A stretch of 64,000 nucleotides of DNA from Pseudopithomyces maydicus (taxonomy: Eukaryota; Ascomycota; Dothideomycetes; Pleosporales; Didymosphaeriaceae): NCBI GenBank assembly GCA_026873275.1, contig JANTUC010000010.1, positions 1,426,001 through 1,490,000 on the forward strand, read 5' to 3'. Of this stretch, positions 34,183-45,368 are shown piece after piece (position 1 is the first letter of the stretch; the number at the start of each line of letters is the position of its first letter). A model generated the notes under the pieces. The model was given only the letters and a program-made list of their open reading frames with translations. It made no database searches and had not been told where the DNA came from. The translations under genes and the position numbers were made by a program.

Positions 34183-36736
34183 ATGGTGAGATTCTGCCTT
34201 CCTACCTTGCAAAAAAGTTAACAATGCTGATTCTAGTAGGGCGCACCTGGATATACAGGCCGTACAAAGCCCACCAAAGCCAAGAAACAAGCCGGTGCAG
34301 CAAAGCGCAAGCGCGAAGATGTAGATGTGGAGCAGCTGGATGCTGCTGTCTCGCAGCTGGATCTCAAGGATGGCTCCTTCAAAGACTTTACAGACCTTCC
34401 GTTGTCTGACGCCACGAAATCGGGACTCAAGTCCGCCCATTTTACCATGATGACGGACATTCAGTCGAAGGCGATACCAATCGCCCTGAAGGGCCATGAT
34501 ATTTTGGGAGCAGCCAAAACTGGTAGCGGAAAGACCTTGGCCTTCCTTATTCCTGTCCTCGAGAACTTGTACAGACATCAACACATTGGCCCCGATGCTG
34601 GGTTGGGTGCATTGATCATTTCACCTACCCGTGAACTCGCTATACAGATCTTCGACATCCTGCGCAAGATAGGAAGACACGGGCATATGTTCGCGGCCGG
34701 ACTTGTAATAGGTGGAAAGAGTTTGGAAGCTGAGCGCGACGCCTTGACGAGGATGAATATCTTGGTTGCGACACCGGGTCGCATCCTTCAACACTTGTCG
34801 CAAACCGTCGCATTCAACGTAGATGACCTCAAGATGCTTGTACTGGATGAGGCTGATCGCATTCTTGACATGGGTTTTCAGGTAAGGTGATTCTTCTGCT
34901 TTTTAGTATTTTCTAACAGCTTCCCAGAGGGACGTCGACGCTATACTTGAGTATCTTCCAAAAGAGCGCCAGACCCTGCTCTTTTCCGCTACGCAATCCA
35001 AAAAAATCTCCGACCTGGCACGCCTAAGTCTACACGAACCGGAATACGTCTCTGTGCATGCGGAGGATAAGTCAGCCACTCCAAAGTCTCTGCAACAGAA
35101 CTACTTCGTTTGCCCCATCGAAGAGAAGCTCGATATGCTGTGGAGCTTCATTCAAGCTAGCAAGAAGAAAAAGATTCTGTGCTTTTTCTCTTCAGCAAAG
35201 ATGGTGCGCTTCGTCTACGAATCGTTTCGTCACATGCAGCCTGGTATTCCTTTACTCCACCTTCACGGTCGGCAGAAGCAAGGAGCTCGGCTGGACGTCA
35301 CAACGAAGTTCGCGGCGGCAAAGTTCTCCTGTCTATTTGCTACAGACGTTGCAGCACGTGGTCTCGATTTTCCGGCGGTTGACTTCGTAATTCAAGTTGA
35401 TTGCCCGGAGGATGTCGATACATACATTCACCGCGTTGGACGTACAGCGCGATACAACCGAGAGGGTCGAGGCGTCTTGTTTCTCGCGCCGAGCGAGGAG
35501 GAGGGTATGCTGAAGCGACTTGAGGTTAAAAAGGTGCCTGTTGAGATCATCAACGCCCGGCAAAAGAAGAAGCAGTCGATCAAGAGCCAACTGGTGCACA
35601 TGTGTTTCAAGGACCCCGAACTCAAGTATCTTGCGCAAAAAGCATTTACTACCTACACAAAGTCACTCTACATACAGAAGGACAAGGAGGTCTTCAACAT
35701 TAAGAACTACGACCTGGAGGCCTTTGCGGCTAGCTTGGGTCTACCGGGAGCGCCGAAGATTAAGTTCATCAAAGACGATGTTGAGGACAAGAAGAGGAAG
35801 CATCAGTCCCGACAGGAACTTGAGGTTTCTGATTCTTCTGAGGAAGAGGAGGAGAAAGAGGAAGATGAGGAACCATCAAGCAAAAAGGCCAAGACCGTGC
35901 GGACGAAGTATGACCGCATGTTCGAGAGACAGAACCAAGACGTCCTTGCGGACCACTACAGGAAACTTGTCAAAGACGGTGAGGATGAAGACGATGTCTC
36001 AGATGACAACGATTTCACTGGTGCAACCCGTGCTGCTGACGATGATGACTTCCTCGCTGTCAAGCGAAGGATTCCTGCCGACGAAGAAGACGACGAAGAC
36101 GCAGTTGAAGATGGTGCAACCGAGGAGGACCCCACAGCACCGAAAGGAAAGGTTGTCAACCTCGCAGGAGCATCTCAACCCATCATCATTGACAGCAACC
36201 GCCGCGAGAAGCTGCTCAAGTCGAAGAAGAAGCTCCTCAAGCTCATGGACAAGGGCAAAAAGCTCGTCTACGATGATGAAGGCAATGCTCACGAGATTTA
36301 CGAGCTTGAGAACGAGGACGACTTCCGTGCGAAGGGCTTGCCGGAAGAACAGCGCAAGAAGTTCCTCGATCTCGAGAGAGATGCGGTTGCTCAGGCCGAT
36401 GTATTGGACAAGGAAACCGCGAAAGCGAAGAGGAAGGAGAAGATGCGGAAACGGAAGGAGAGGGAGAGGGCGGAAGCGGAAGTGGAAGCATCAAGCGGCG
36501 ATGAGGAAGGTGGCTTGGAGATCTCCAATGAGGACGCTCTTGCCAACTTCCGGGCTGACGCTGATTTCAGCGACGAGGAGGAGCAGGAGAAGCCGGCGAA
36601 GAAGTGGTTCCAGTCTGACTCGGAAGGGGAAACTGCACCCACGAAGAAGCGCAAGAAGGTCAAGAGCGATCGTCGTGTAGAGGAACCGCAAACTCTCGAG
36701 GATATGGAAGCTCTGGCGGCAGATCTGCTATCCTGA
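34183..36736 (+). CDS. dbp4: ATP-dependent RNA helicase Dbp4 (Hca4/DDX10 family)
   Basis: Exons 34183..34185, 34240..34881 and 34928..36736, giving 817 residues. The first coding exon is the ATG alone; the acceptor at 34239 (tagtag) gives M-GAPGYTGRTKPTKAKK, whereas the earlier AG would give a stop. Motifs: Q MMTDIQSKAIPIAL, I AAKTGSGKTLAF, Ia SPTRELAIQ, Ib TPGRILQH, II LDEADRILDMGFQ, III FSATQSKK, V TDVAARGLDFP, VI HRVGRTARYNREG. The C-terminal third is highly acidic and lysine-rich, typical of Hca4. Yeast Dbp4 acts in early 18S pre-rRNA processing, releasing snoRNAs in the nucleolus. Confidence 0.95.
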
Positions 36737-36789
36737 TAGTGGTCAAGTTAACCGAAGATATGAAATACGAGGCATGCTGTTTATGCAAT

Positions 36790-37597
36790 TCACCGTGACT
36801 CGGCCGCGAACTTTCTCTCAAACGCTTCTAAGGTGGAGATGCATGCAGTAGTTCGCAAGCATATCACGTTACTTGCCAGCTGGACGCTATCCGACGACCA
36901 GTGTTCCAGACATGCACCCCACAGCACGCTCTCTGTTATTCTCCGCAGCTGTTCCTGCGAGAAAGCTGTTGTACCCAGTCTAGACAAAAACTGTCATCTC
37001 TCCGAGAGTGGTGATTGCCCTCTCGGGAATAAACGCCATAAAAAGTAATCGTCTTCCTAATGCATGTTCCAAAACTGGGCGATTCTCCCTAACCGCGTAA
37101 ACCTTACTTAGAACATACGCATACCGTACTGCGATCTTCGCACTCGAGCCCATCTTCCGACCGGCATCTGACTCGCATTACGGCCGCCGATCTCCTGCAC
37201 GCCCGGCTCTCGCTGCAGTGCCGATCCCCAGAGCCTCCCGAACTCTTCCCATCCGACTGCCTGGGTTGCCAACCCAATAAGCTTCACTAGCCCCGCGAGC
37301 CGCCTCCGCGCCGTCACGCAATCCGTCTCTACTCCAGAGCCCTTACTCTGCGGCACGCTACGAGGCTCTAGCTCTGCAAATCTGTGCCGCTGTGGCTCGC
37401 GCTCTTCGGCACACTTCCGGCGCACATACCGTCTGTCAATCGTCAACGGCGTCTACGATCTGCTGGTGTTAGTGCTGGTGCTGGCGCTGGCGTATTGCGC
37501 TTTCCCCTTGCCGCGGACGGCTACGGTACACGCGGTTTGCACTTTCTAGCTCGCTATTAGTAAGGAGATGTGGCTTGATTAGGGCCCTTGGAAGCAT
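36790..37597 (-). CDS. possible small hypothetical gene, structure uncertain
   Basis: Three minus-strand frames look connected by splice signals. A first piece from an ATG at 37,597 (MLPRALIKPHLLTNSELESA) could splice to 37,452 through an acceptor with a clear actaac branch. A central piece (about 110 residues, including LVKLIGLATQAVGWEEFGRL) ends near 37,115 with a gtatgt donor. Next comes LLEHALGRRLLFMAFIPERA, which hits TAG near 36,985, one frame away from a further open piece (GTTAFSQEQLRRITESVLWG) ending at 36,790. Either a very short intron or a one-base error is needed to join the last two. No family is recognised. It might equally be a decaying gene or chance frames. Confidence 0.3.
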
Positions 37598-38273
37598 AAG
37601 AGTAAGTGGGTTGGTAACAAGATGATCGGCGCTCGGTGTGAAGGGCTGTTTGGTGGGACCCAATTAGATGGCGACGGAGTGACCGAGCCGGACGGCGAGG
37701 TCCTATGAGACGGCGAGATATCGCCGGTAGTCTTTGGTACTCGAGACGAACAGAGGTAGGTAGTGCTATAACATGATAGGTAGTTTGGCGGAGAATTTTG
37801 CGGTTTTCTCCGTGTTTCAGGGTCTAGGCGTGGTATTAGACTGCACCGACATCCGATGTGAATGTATAGGGGTATGGTACCCCGTAGTGTACGGATGCGG
37901 GCGAAAGGAGAACATGCGGCTGAGACGAAGATGCTGAATGCTTCGGCTGGGTAAAAAGATGAATGTCGAACGAGATGTCCAGCTAGCGTGGATTTGGTGG
38001 TCCTCGGAGTGTTTCATAAGCCTGGTGGTCGTTAGTAGTCTTGCCATGCTTCCTGCGCCACCCAAGACCTAGAGGACTAAAAAATCGACTGATTGTACGA
38101 ATGAGATTTTAGTATGTTCTAGTGGCTGGGTATCTTTCTTGCCTCACAATTGTTATTAGATTCTAGATAGGGTTAGACATTGCTAACGTCCGCGGACCCC
38201 AATCCGTAATAGATAATGTCTACACAGGTGCTCGATCTAGTCTACCTTCCCCACAAAAAATGATACACGAAGG

Positions 38274-38279
38274 CAAAAA
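38274..38279 (-). terminator. RNA polymerase III T-run after the 5S gene
   Basis: On the minus strand the 3' end of the 5S sequence is followed by a run of five T (plus-strand aaaaa at 38,275-38,279), the usual Pol III stop. Confidence 0.6.
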
Positions 38280-38397
38280 CATACAACAGCGGGGATTCGC
38301 TAGTGGTCACCCACCTAACTACTAATCCGCCGGTACCCTGCTTAAGTACAGCTGAGCGAACGGGAAGCTCTGTTCTCAAGGTCCTATGGTCGTATGT
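38279..38397 (-). rRNA. 5S ribosomal RNA gene (possibly a diverged copy)
   Basis: The minus strand begins acatacgaccatagg and ends ctgttgtatgt, giving 119 nt, the normal 5S length. The first and last 8 bases form the helix I stem (one G-T pair). Typical fungal 5S blocks are present: cttcccg, gctcagc, gtacttaag (internal control region), ggattagtag, ggtgggtgacc and gcgaatcccc. Compared with the ascomycete 5S I remember, several G-to-A and C-to-T differences appear (for example gttaggtggg for gttgggtggg, and actagcg for accagcg). This hints that the copy may be mutated. It is transcribed by RNA polymerase III if active. A T5 run follows the 3' end. Confidence 0.88.
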
Positions 38398-40604
38398 GAT
38401 AGTCATGGAGAGATGAAAACCTATATAGCAAAACCAAATGTGATCTCATCTTCATCACTATTAGCACCAATCTTACTCCAAAGCCCTCTTAGCTGTTCTA
38501 TTATTAATACTAAGCTATCTACCTAAATCTTACCTACGTACAAATATAATCACGTGTTCTATTACAGTCATCCTTTAGTGCTCCTTGTATGTATGCTAGA
38601 GCAACTTTAGCCTCGATAGGTCTTATTTATTCCCTTAATATTACCGTTCAATGTCTCTTGTCAAATTTGGATATAGTTCTTTACACCCTTGTACGTTATT
38701 CAGTCACTATTATAAGACTAGGGTCCCCGAATATCTAATTTTGGGCTTTCCTTTTGCATTACGAATATTTGATGACTTCATTGCTCCCCTCGTGAATCTC
38801 TGGCTTAATATCGTCTATATTGATGAAAGTGTTTGGCTTAAAAAACTTTGATCTGGTGTTAGGTGGTGAAGGAACAAGTACACATTACTTTCTATATGTA
38901 GGGCTAGTAAGAATACCATTATTTCTATGACTTCTAAACTTAGTGTCAGATGTACAGCTTGTATAGATGTTAGCTTGATAACTTTCTGAAAAATCTATAC
39001 TTTTAATCTATCTATACGGACTATTGGAGTTGCCTATTATCTGCTATATTCCACCGCGAGGGTTCCATCTGTATTCGAGGTATTTTTCACCTCAAAGAGT
39101 TCTTGCCTGGGTAATCGGTCCATACAAAACCGTAGGAAAGTAACACGGTAATTTGGTAGTAACTATTTCCCCACGCTTTATCTTAAGTATAATAACGCTC
39201 GATGATTTGCAAACTATCTACTGCTATTAATAAATACCTTTGATAAAAAGCTAAAAGAAAGCCACAGTCAGTGTTAGTTACTCATAAAAGCTTGATGGAA
39301 TCGATAGCGTGACCTATAAATATTTATATCTTCCTTTAGGTGCCTAGGTATGCCCTTATTATTCATGGAGTACCCTAAGTCACACCGCAAGGCATTCCCC
39401 TACCGTTTCTGTCCGCCCTTAAATCGTGATTTTCTACATATAACCAGGCAAATGATATAATGTGATGATTTATCAATAATCCATACCTCTTATAATTCTT
39501 AGGAAGCCTCTGAACCACTGGTGCGGACACAATTATCATATAATATAAACCTGGAGAAAGCAACAATTGAGCATATTACCATATAGCAAAATTATTGTCT
39601 GTTTTCTTTTTATGGCTTCAATAGATGAATAATTCACCGCTTACTATAAACATTGTGCTCTAGAGATACGGATATCTCGTGTCCAACTACGTTTTCATCA
39701 GTTTAGTCAACAATTCACGACAACTTCTTTTTTTCACAAAAGGATGATATTCTATACGTATATCACCACTAGGAAGGAATCTAAGCGTATATATTACTAA
39801 CTACAAATTAATGTGTCTCGTGCCGTGGGAACCTACGGGGATATACAAGCAGACTTTGGGAATTGAAATTAATAGAATCAACATTGTAGCATGTGACAGT
39901 GAGATAGACAAATCAGTTATGTGCTGCGTTATTGCAACGCCATGAAGTTTGGTATGACGATGCCTATATTCTCACAAGTCCATGAGGTTTTGGCAAAGAT
40001 CACTAGAAATGCGAAAATCAAGAGTGAGAAAGACTTTGAGGAAAGTGAAAACAACATTAGCAAGAGATAAGCCTGGCGGAATTCGGGTATCTATACACAT
40101 GTTGGTCAAGCGGGTTATCGCCCATCTGGCTGTAGCACCGTGAGCTTTGAAGCAGATACACGTGTGATCCTGCAGACCATATTTAGATTATTTGTTTCAT
40201 CGCATAACTAGAATTATTACGTTCATGCATAGATGATAACTACATAACGGATGCATTAATGTCTTCCGAAGACATTGAAAGGTTATTGATACGGGACAAT
40301 GTGCTGCCGGGTTGAAAGTTTACGGCCGAGCAACTGACAGTTGATTGGACGTTTGCTGACGCTGCATATCCGTATGGAGCATCGTATTGGTTGCTGGGTT
40401 CGCATTCGCTTGCATGTGACATGGGTCGACCCGCGACCTCCGTTCACCTGACCGGCGGAACAATACACCGCCACCGATGGTTGCACGACATATACGTACG
40501 ATGTGAATTCATATAAAGTTTACTTGTCCACTGTTATACACGGGAATACTATTAGTCGTCTAGTTAAACTATTGTGTTGTATTTCTGTCCCGAAACGTCT
40601 CGCA

Positions 40605-42502
40605 ATGAGCAGCGACGATAATCAAGTGCCACAAGCGACACCCTTGGCCGGAGGCGGCCATGAGGACTCTAGAGATACTTTAGGTTCTACAGAAAAAGTC
40701 GAAGGCAATGTACTATCACAGCCAGAACACCATGTTTCGATTCCTCTGCGAGATGAGCCCAGTATTCCAAAGTGGAGGCTAGTATCGCTCTATATCAGGT
40801 ACTCATCCCACCCACCGGAAAGAAGTTTACGGCTGACCGTACTCATTTCAGTATTTGTGTGGGACTTTTCCTTGCATTTCTGGATACTTCCATTGTTGCA
40901 ACGGCCATGTACACCATCGGAGTAGAATTTCATTCACTCTCCAAAGTCAATTGGATAGCACTAGCCTACACACTGGCATATCTCGGCTGCACTGCCGTAT
41001 TTGCCTCTCTATCTGACGTTTTCGGCCGCCGCAACAGCTATATCGCTGCTTCAGTCATATTCCTGGCCTTTTCTCTCGGATGTGGATGGGCACAGAATCT
41101 CAATCAGCTTATCGCGTTCCGTGCATTGCAGGGTGTCGGTGGAAGCGGCCTCTACAGCATAGGCTTCGTCATTCTGCCCGAGATTAGCAGTCTCAAGATG
41201 CTCCGGATGATTGGAGCACTGGCCGGTGGAGTGATCGCTACGAGCGGAGTTCTGGGCCCTGTCCTCGGCGGAATCATTACCAACTATACTACCTGGAGGT
41301 GGATTTTTTGGATCAACGCTCCAATCGGGATTGTTCCAATCATTTTGTTTATTCTCGCATGGCCGGACGAGAGTCAATTACGGTCTCCTGAGCGGCGCTC
41401 CTTTCGGCAGCTGGACTTCCTGGGGTTCTTCTTGTTAATCGCAGCAAGTGTTCCTTTCGTCTTCGCATTCCAGGAAGCCGGCATCCATATCGTATCTGAC
41501 AAGGACGCGTGGAAAACGGCAATTTTCATTGCGCCGCTTGTCGTAGGTCTCATTTGCTGGGTTGTATTGTTTGGCTGGGAGTATGCCGTCTCTACTCGCT
41601 GGTCTAAAGCTATCGATGCATTCTTTCCACTGCATCTGGCCAAAAACAGGGTTTACATGTCAGCCACTGCAGCGACAATGCTGTGCGGCTTTCCCTACTT
41701 TGTCGTCATTTACTCGCTACCGACCCACTTTCAGGTCGTCAACAATCGCAGTGCTCTTGCATCAGGCCTAGCTCTACTTCCTATGCTAGGATCATCTGCC
41801 GTTGCTTCAACAATTGCTGGCGCGGTCTCTAGTAAAAAGAACAATACGTTTCCAGTGATGATTATAGGGGCCGCACTAATGGTCATTGGCACTGCTACAT
41901 TATCAACACTCGACAATGCTTCGTATACTCAGGCTAAAGCATACGGTCTACAGGTATTCGTTGGGTTTGGCTTTGGTTTGACTGTCAGCACATCAAGTAT
42001 GATTGCAGGCATGGAGAGTGAGCTTCGAGATAACGGTAAGCACGTGACAGGATTAAGCATGAAATTAATGCTAACTTTTACAGCAATTGCTCAAGGCATC
42101 ATAGCTCAAGTGCGAGTATTTGGTGGTAGTATTGGAATCGCCGCTTCGACCGCTATCCTAGGCATCAAGCAGCGTCAGAGACTTTTGGAAACGGGCATCA
42201 TCACACCATCACAGCTACAGTCTCTGCGTGACGCAATGTCGCGTCTCACGCCGGACCATCTCCATGCGGTGAAGCAAGCATATACCGATGCTTTCGATGA
42301 GACTCTTGTCGTTTGCTCCATAATTTCGGGCATAGGCTTACTCGTTACGATCGGATGTTGGCGAAAGAATCCGCTCGGTTTGCCCGAGAGAAGGGAACAA
42401 CAGTTTAAAAACGAGGCTTTAAGACAGAGAGCCAACGCAGAAAGGAATGCCATGTCAAAATCCACAGAGGCAGCCGAAGGCAAAGAAAAGTTGATGGTAT
42501 AG
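40605..42502 (+). CDS. MFS transporter, DHA2-like (14 membrane spans)
   Basis: Exons 40605..40798, 40852..42035 and 42084..42502, giving 598 residues. The second intron (42036-42083, gtaagc...ctaacttttacag) is 48 nt without a stop, so reading through would insert 16 residues; splicing gives the better family match DNAIAQGIIAQVRVFGGS. Family motifs: LDTSIVATA in span 1, motif A ASLSDVFGRRNSY, RALQGVGGSGLYS, and motif C GVLGPVLGGIITNYTTWRW with FWINAPIG. Such proteins export drugs, toxins or organic compounds by proton antiport across the plasma membrane. The gene stands alone between AT-rich flanks; no biosynthetic genes are adjacent, so the substrate is unknown. Confidence 0.9.
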
Positions 42503-43149
42503 GTGTGTATTGAAAGCCGATACAGAAAATTGTAAAGTGAGTTGAATGTCATTCCGACCATATTGTAAAAATAGTAAATAATTTTAATGATCATGATATA
42601 TGCTAGCTATTCATCCATTAAAGATTGCTCCATCCGATTAATATTTACCTAGTATGTGAAATTCTAAGCTTATACTCCCCTTATAGCAGCTACAGCTACG
42701 TGACGTCTATGCTCGGTCTTGGTTTCACAAATATCTTCTTTAAAATGATCCAATTGTCGCAACTAATCAATCCGCCAATCCAGTCAGTATGTTGGACTAT
42801 ACAAGTAATGTCCATAGAGATATCTCTATTGGTCGAATAAAATTCACAAATTTAGAGTAGTAGCCGCCTTGTCGCAGTTGAGAAAATCTCGACTCAAGAA
42901 CCCACGTTTCATGCAACCCTTGAGTAAGTCACTAGTGGTTTTCTGGTTTTTGTATGCTCCTCAATATCAGACCGAGCGGAACCAAAGGATCTAATCGATT
43001 TTGTAGGAAGTCCGCATCGCTTCATTTGCTTAATTTATATTCGAGTTATTCAACTTGGAGCCATGAGTTTCCCAAGTTACTTTCGTATTCTATCTTGACG
43101 TCTATCCTGATCTAAATCCCCCCCACTTACTTCCCACCCTGATTAAAGT
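42503..43149. other. AT-rich intergenic
   Basis: About 650 bases of AT-rich sequence between the 3' ends of the MFS gene and the TPR gene. No gene or repeat structure is recognised; the last ~25 bases include the apparent original stop of the TPR gene at 43,127. Confidence 0.5.
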
Positions 43150-43914
43150 TCATACTATACCCCCGGACGACTCATCCTTCGTAAACTGGAAATTGTCCGT
43201 ACTAAGTCCAAAAGGCTTCAATATCCCATTACCAAGCTGCTTCAACTTCCCCATCATATCCGCGAGCTCTGCGTTCTTCGCTTCATCCAATCTAGGCGGC
43301 AAGTCCCTCAACGCCGTCTGCACAGCCTTCTGATCCAAGCTCGAGAGCTGATGCGGTGGCTTGGACACAGCCTGGTAGTCTTCCAGTGCGCCCTGCAACG
43401 ACGACCACCCGCCTACTTGCTGTCTTGCCCTCGCGCGGCGTAGCAGAGCTTTCGTGCGGAGCTTATGCACGTCATTTATGCTGCGACCGGTGCGTGTGAG
43501 CGCCGCGATGCGTACTTCGGTCGCGTCGTCGATTTCTTCCACTTTGCCCTCGGCGCCGGTGGCTTCGTTTGAGGGTGTACTCGCGGGCGGGTCGATGGCG
43601 TTGAGGGCGTCCAAGGCCTGGGTTGCTGATTCAACGGCTTGCTTCCATTCTTCGAGCTTCAGGTGGCATGCTGCGATGTTGGAGCGGAGGACGGCGATGT
43701 CGTATTCGAGGTAGGTGGGACAGACGGCGAGGGCCTTTTCATAGCCTTGGATCGCGGAGTTGTATTCGCCGGATGTGAAGCCTTTGTTTGCATTGGTCTT
43801 TTCGGCGTTGGATTCTTCGAGGAGGGCTTTTTCTTCTTCGGGAGGGAAAATCTCGGGGATGGAGGTGTCGATGGCGGTGGTGTTCGTGGAAGGTGCGGGT
43901 GGAGTAGACGCCAT
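43150..43914 (-). CDS. TPR co-chaperone, TTC1-like
   Basis: The single open frame has 254 residues. TPR-like helices occupy about residues 30-210, with a low-complexity insert (DPPASTPSNEATGAEGKVEE). The C-terminus ILKPFGLSTDNFQFTKDESS is the TTC1 signature. Human TTC1 continues with a Ser-Tyr-Ser-Ile/Met-Asn-Phe ending. Here the frame reads GGIV-stop, while one base away the DNA encodes GGYSMNFNQGGK and then TAA at 43,127-43,129. The shift coincides with a G5 run (plus-strand C5, 43,160-43,164). The gene has therefore either lost one base or carries a sequence error. TTC1 proteins bind Hsp90/Hsp70 and Ras-like partners; the fungal role is inferred. Confidence 0.85.
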   Translation of the reverse strand: MASTPPAPSTNTTAIDTSIPEIFPPEEEKALLEESNAEKTNANKGFTSGEYNSAIQGYEKALAVCPTYLEYDIAVLRSNIAACHLKLEEWKQAVESATQALDALNAIDPPASTPSNEATGAEGKVEEIDDATEVRIAALTRTGRSINDVHKLRTKALLRRARARQQVGGWSSLQGALEDYQAVSKPPHQLSSLDQKAVQTALRDLPPRLDEAKNAELADMMGKLKQLGNGILKPFGLSTDNFQFTKDESSGGIV

Positions 43915-44205
43915 TGCGAGAAGGGTATGCCGTTCGAAATTTGAATAGGGAAGGATAGTCTAGGAAACGCTGATTTGGTGGTACCTTTTAGAGGCGTGCG
44001 TCGATCTGTTGTCAAGCCCCTGCTTCGCGGTGACGTCTTCCGCCGCTAAGCTCGATCAACGTCTAGCCCTCGGTGGGGTACCTAGTCTACAACATTCACC
44101 AACGCGTGTGACCCCAACTTTTCTCCGCTGGCAATTAAGACCCTGGAAAACATTTATCGACCCCAAACTTTCAAGTGCCACTACTCCACATTAACACCTA
44201 TCAAT
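43915..44205. promoter_or_regulatory. bidirectional promoter, TTC1-like / HAD phosphatase
   Basis: The divergent start codons are 291 bases apart. No strong TATA box is evident. Confidence 0.5.
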
Positions 44206-45127
44206 ATGGCCTCGAATAGGTATTCATTAACCCCAAGGCACGCTTTGATGAGGCACTGACACAGCATATAGTACCCCGCCGCCGCCTATTAGGGCTGCCC
44301 TCTTCGATATGGACGGCCTCCTCATCGACTCCGAAGACCTCTACACCCAAGTCACCAACACACTCCTCGCACGCTACAACCGCCCCACACTCCCATGGTC
44401 CGTTAAAGCTCAACTGCAAGGCCGCCCTGGTGTCCAAGCCTACGAGATCTTCCGCGCATGGGCCCAGCTCCCCATCCCTGTAGAGCAGTTCAACGCCGAA
44501 CAGCAAGAGCTTCAGAAAGAGCTCTTCCCGAAGACAAATTGGTTGCCTGGTGTTCTGGATTTGCTGGAGGGGTTGAGGCAAAGGGGTGTGCACATGGCGC
44601 TTGCGACGAGTAGTCATAAGTTCACGTATGAGTTGAAGACTGGACATTTGAAAGAGGTGTTTGATAAGTACTTCAAGGATGAGCACAAGGTGCTGGGAGA
44701 TGATGAGCGGATACCGAAGGGAAGGGGAAAGCCGGCACCAGATATCTATTTGCTGGCACTGTCGACGTTGAACAAGACGCTTGAGGAACAAGGAGAGAAG
44801 CCTTTGCAGCCAGAGGAGTGCCTGGTGTTTGAGGATAGTGTACCTGGTGTAGAAGCGGGGAGGAGGGCAGGATGCCAGACAGTATGGTGCCCGCATCCGG
44901 GATTGCTGAATGAGTACAAGGGAAAAGAGAAGGAGGTATTGGCAGGGCTTACAGGCGAGCACAAGGAAGATGAAGAAGAGCAGCTACAACGGACCGAGGT
45001 GGAGGTTAAGCAAGGTAAGCGGAGGGTGGGTCTCCCGGGTGAGATCGACGACGGTTTTGGAAGACTTCATGCGACGCTTGAAAACTTCCCCTATGAATCG
45101 TACGGAATGAAAGAGCCGTCAACATGA
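44206..45127 (+). CDS. HAD-superfamily phosphatase (HDHD1/pseudouridine-5'-phosphatase-like)
   Basis: Exons 44206..44219 and 44272..45127, giving 289 residues; the 52-nt intron has branch gcactgac. The small first exon supplies MASN and restores motif I: ALFDMDGLLIDSE with the DxD nucleophile and acid. Motif II is MALATSSHK, the motif III lysine is in GKPAPDIYLLAL, and motif IV is CLVFEDSVPGVEAGRRAG. The alpha-helical cap lies between motifs I and II. This subfamily dephosphorylates small sugar or nucleoside phosphates. A charged C-terminal extension (EHKEDEEEQLQRTEVEV) is not part of the usual fold. Confidence 0.9.
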
Positions 45128-45368
45128 GATACGATATTGGACGTATGATAGATTTGCATCACATCTGCATCACTGAAGGCTAGTCAAGATTTAGATACTA
45201 GAGCGCCTGTCAAGGCGCTCCATCAATATTGGCGCAGCTTTCATAATATATATGCTAAACAAACGAACTAATCCACATAACACCACACTATGCATGATAC
45301 GCTCCATGAGGTGTACCGCATGCGATAAAGCCGGCCCAATCAGCTCTGCAGCGCCTGCAGGCGCTCCC

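Larger units (their letters stand above)
38060..40560. other. AT-rich, gene-empty block
   Basis: About 2.5 kb with high AT, frequent TpA and stops in all frames, consistent with RIP-decayed repeat DNA. Short frames such as 38,651-38,851 show no recognisable transposon protein, and I could not find terminal repeats. A 5S rRNA gene sits near its left edge. The sharp composition contrast with the GC-rich genes on both sides is the main observation. Confidence 0.6.

Noticed and set aside
35520..36680. 386-codon plus-strand frame rich in Arg/Ser
   Set aside because: It overlaps the acidic Dbp4 C-terminus in another frame; its composition is what GAN-rich codons give when shifted.
38651..38851. 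66-codon frame in the AT-rich island
   Set aside because: Hydrophobic, AT-driven composition with no match to a transposon or membrane family I know.
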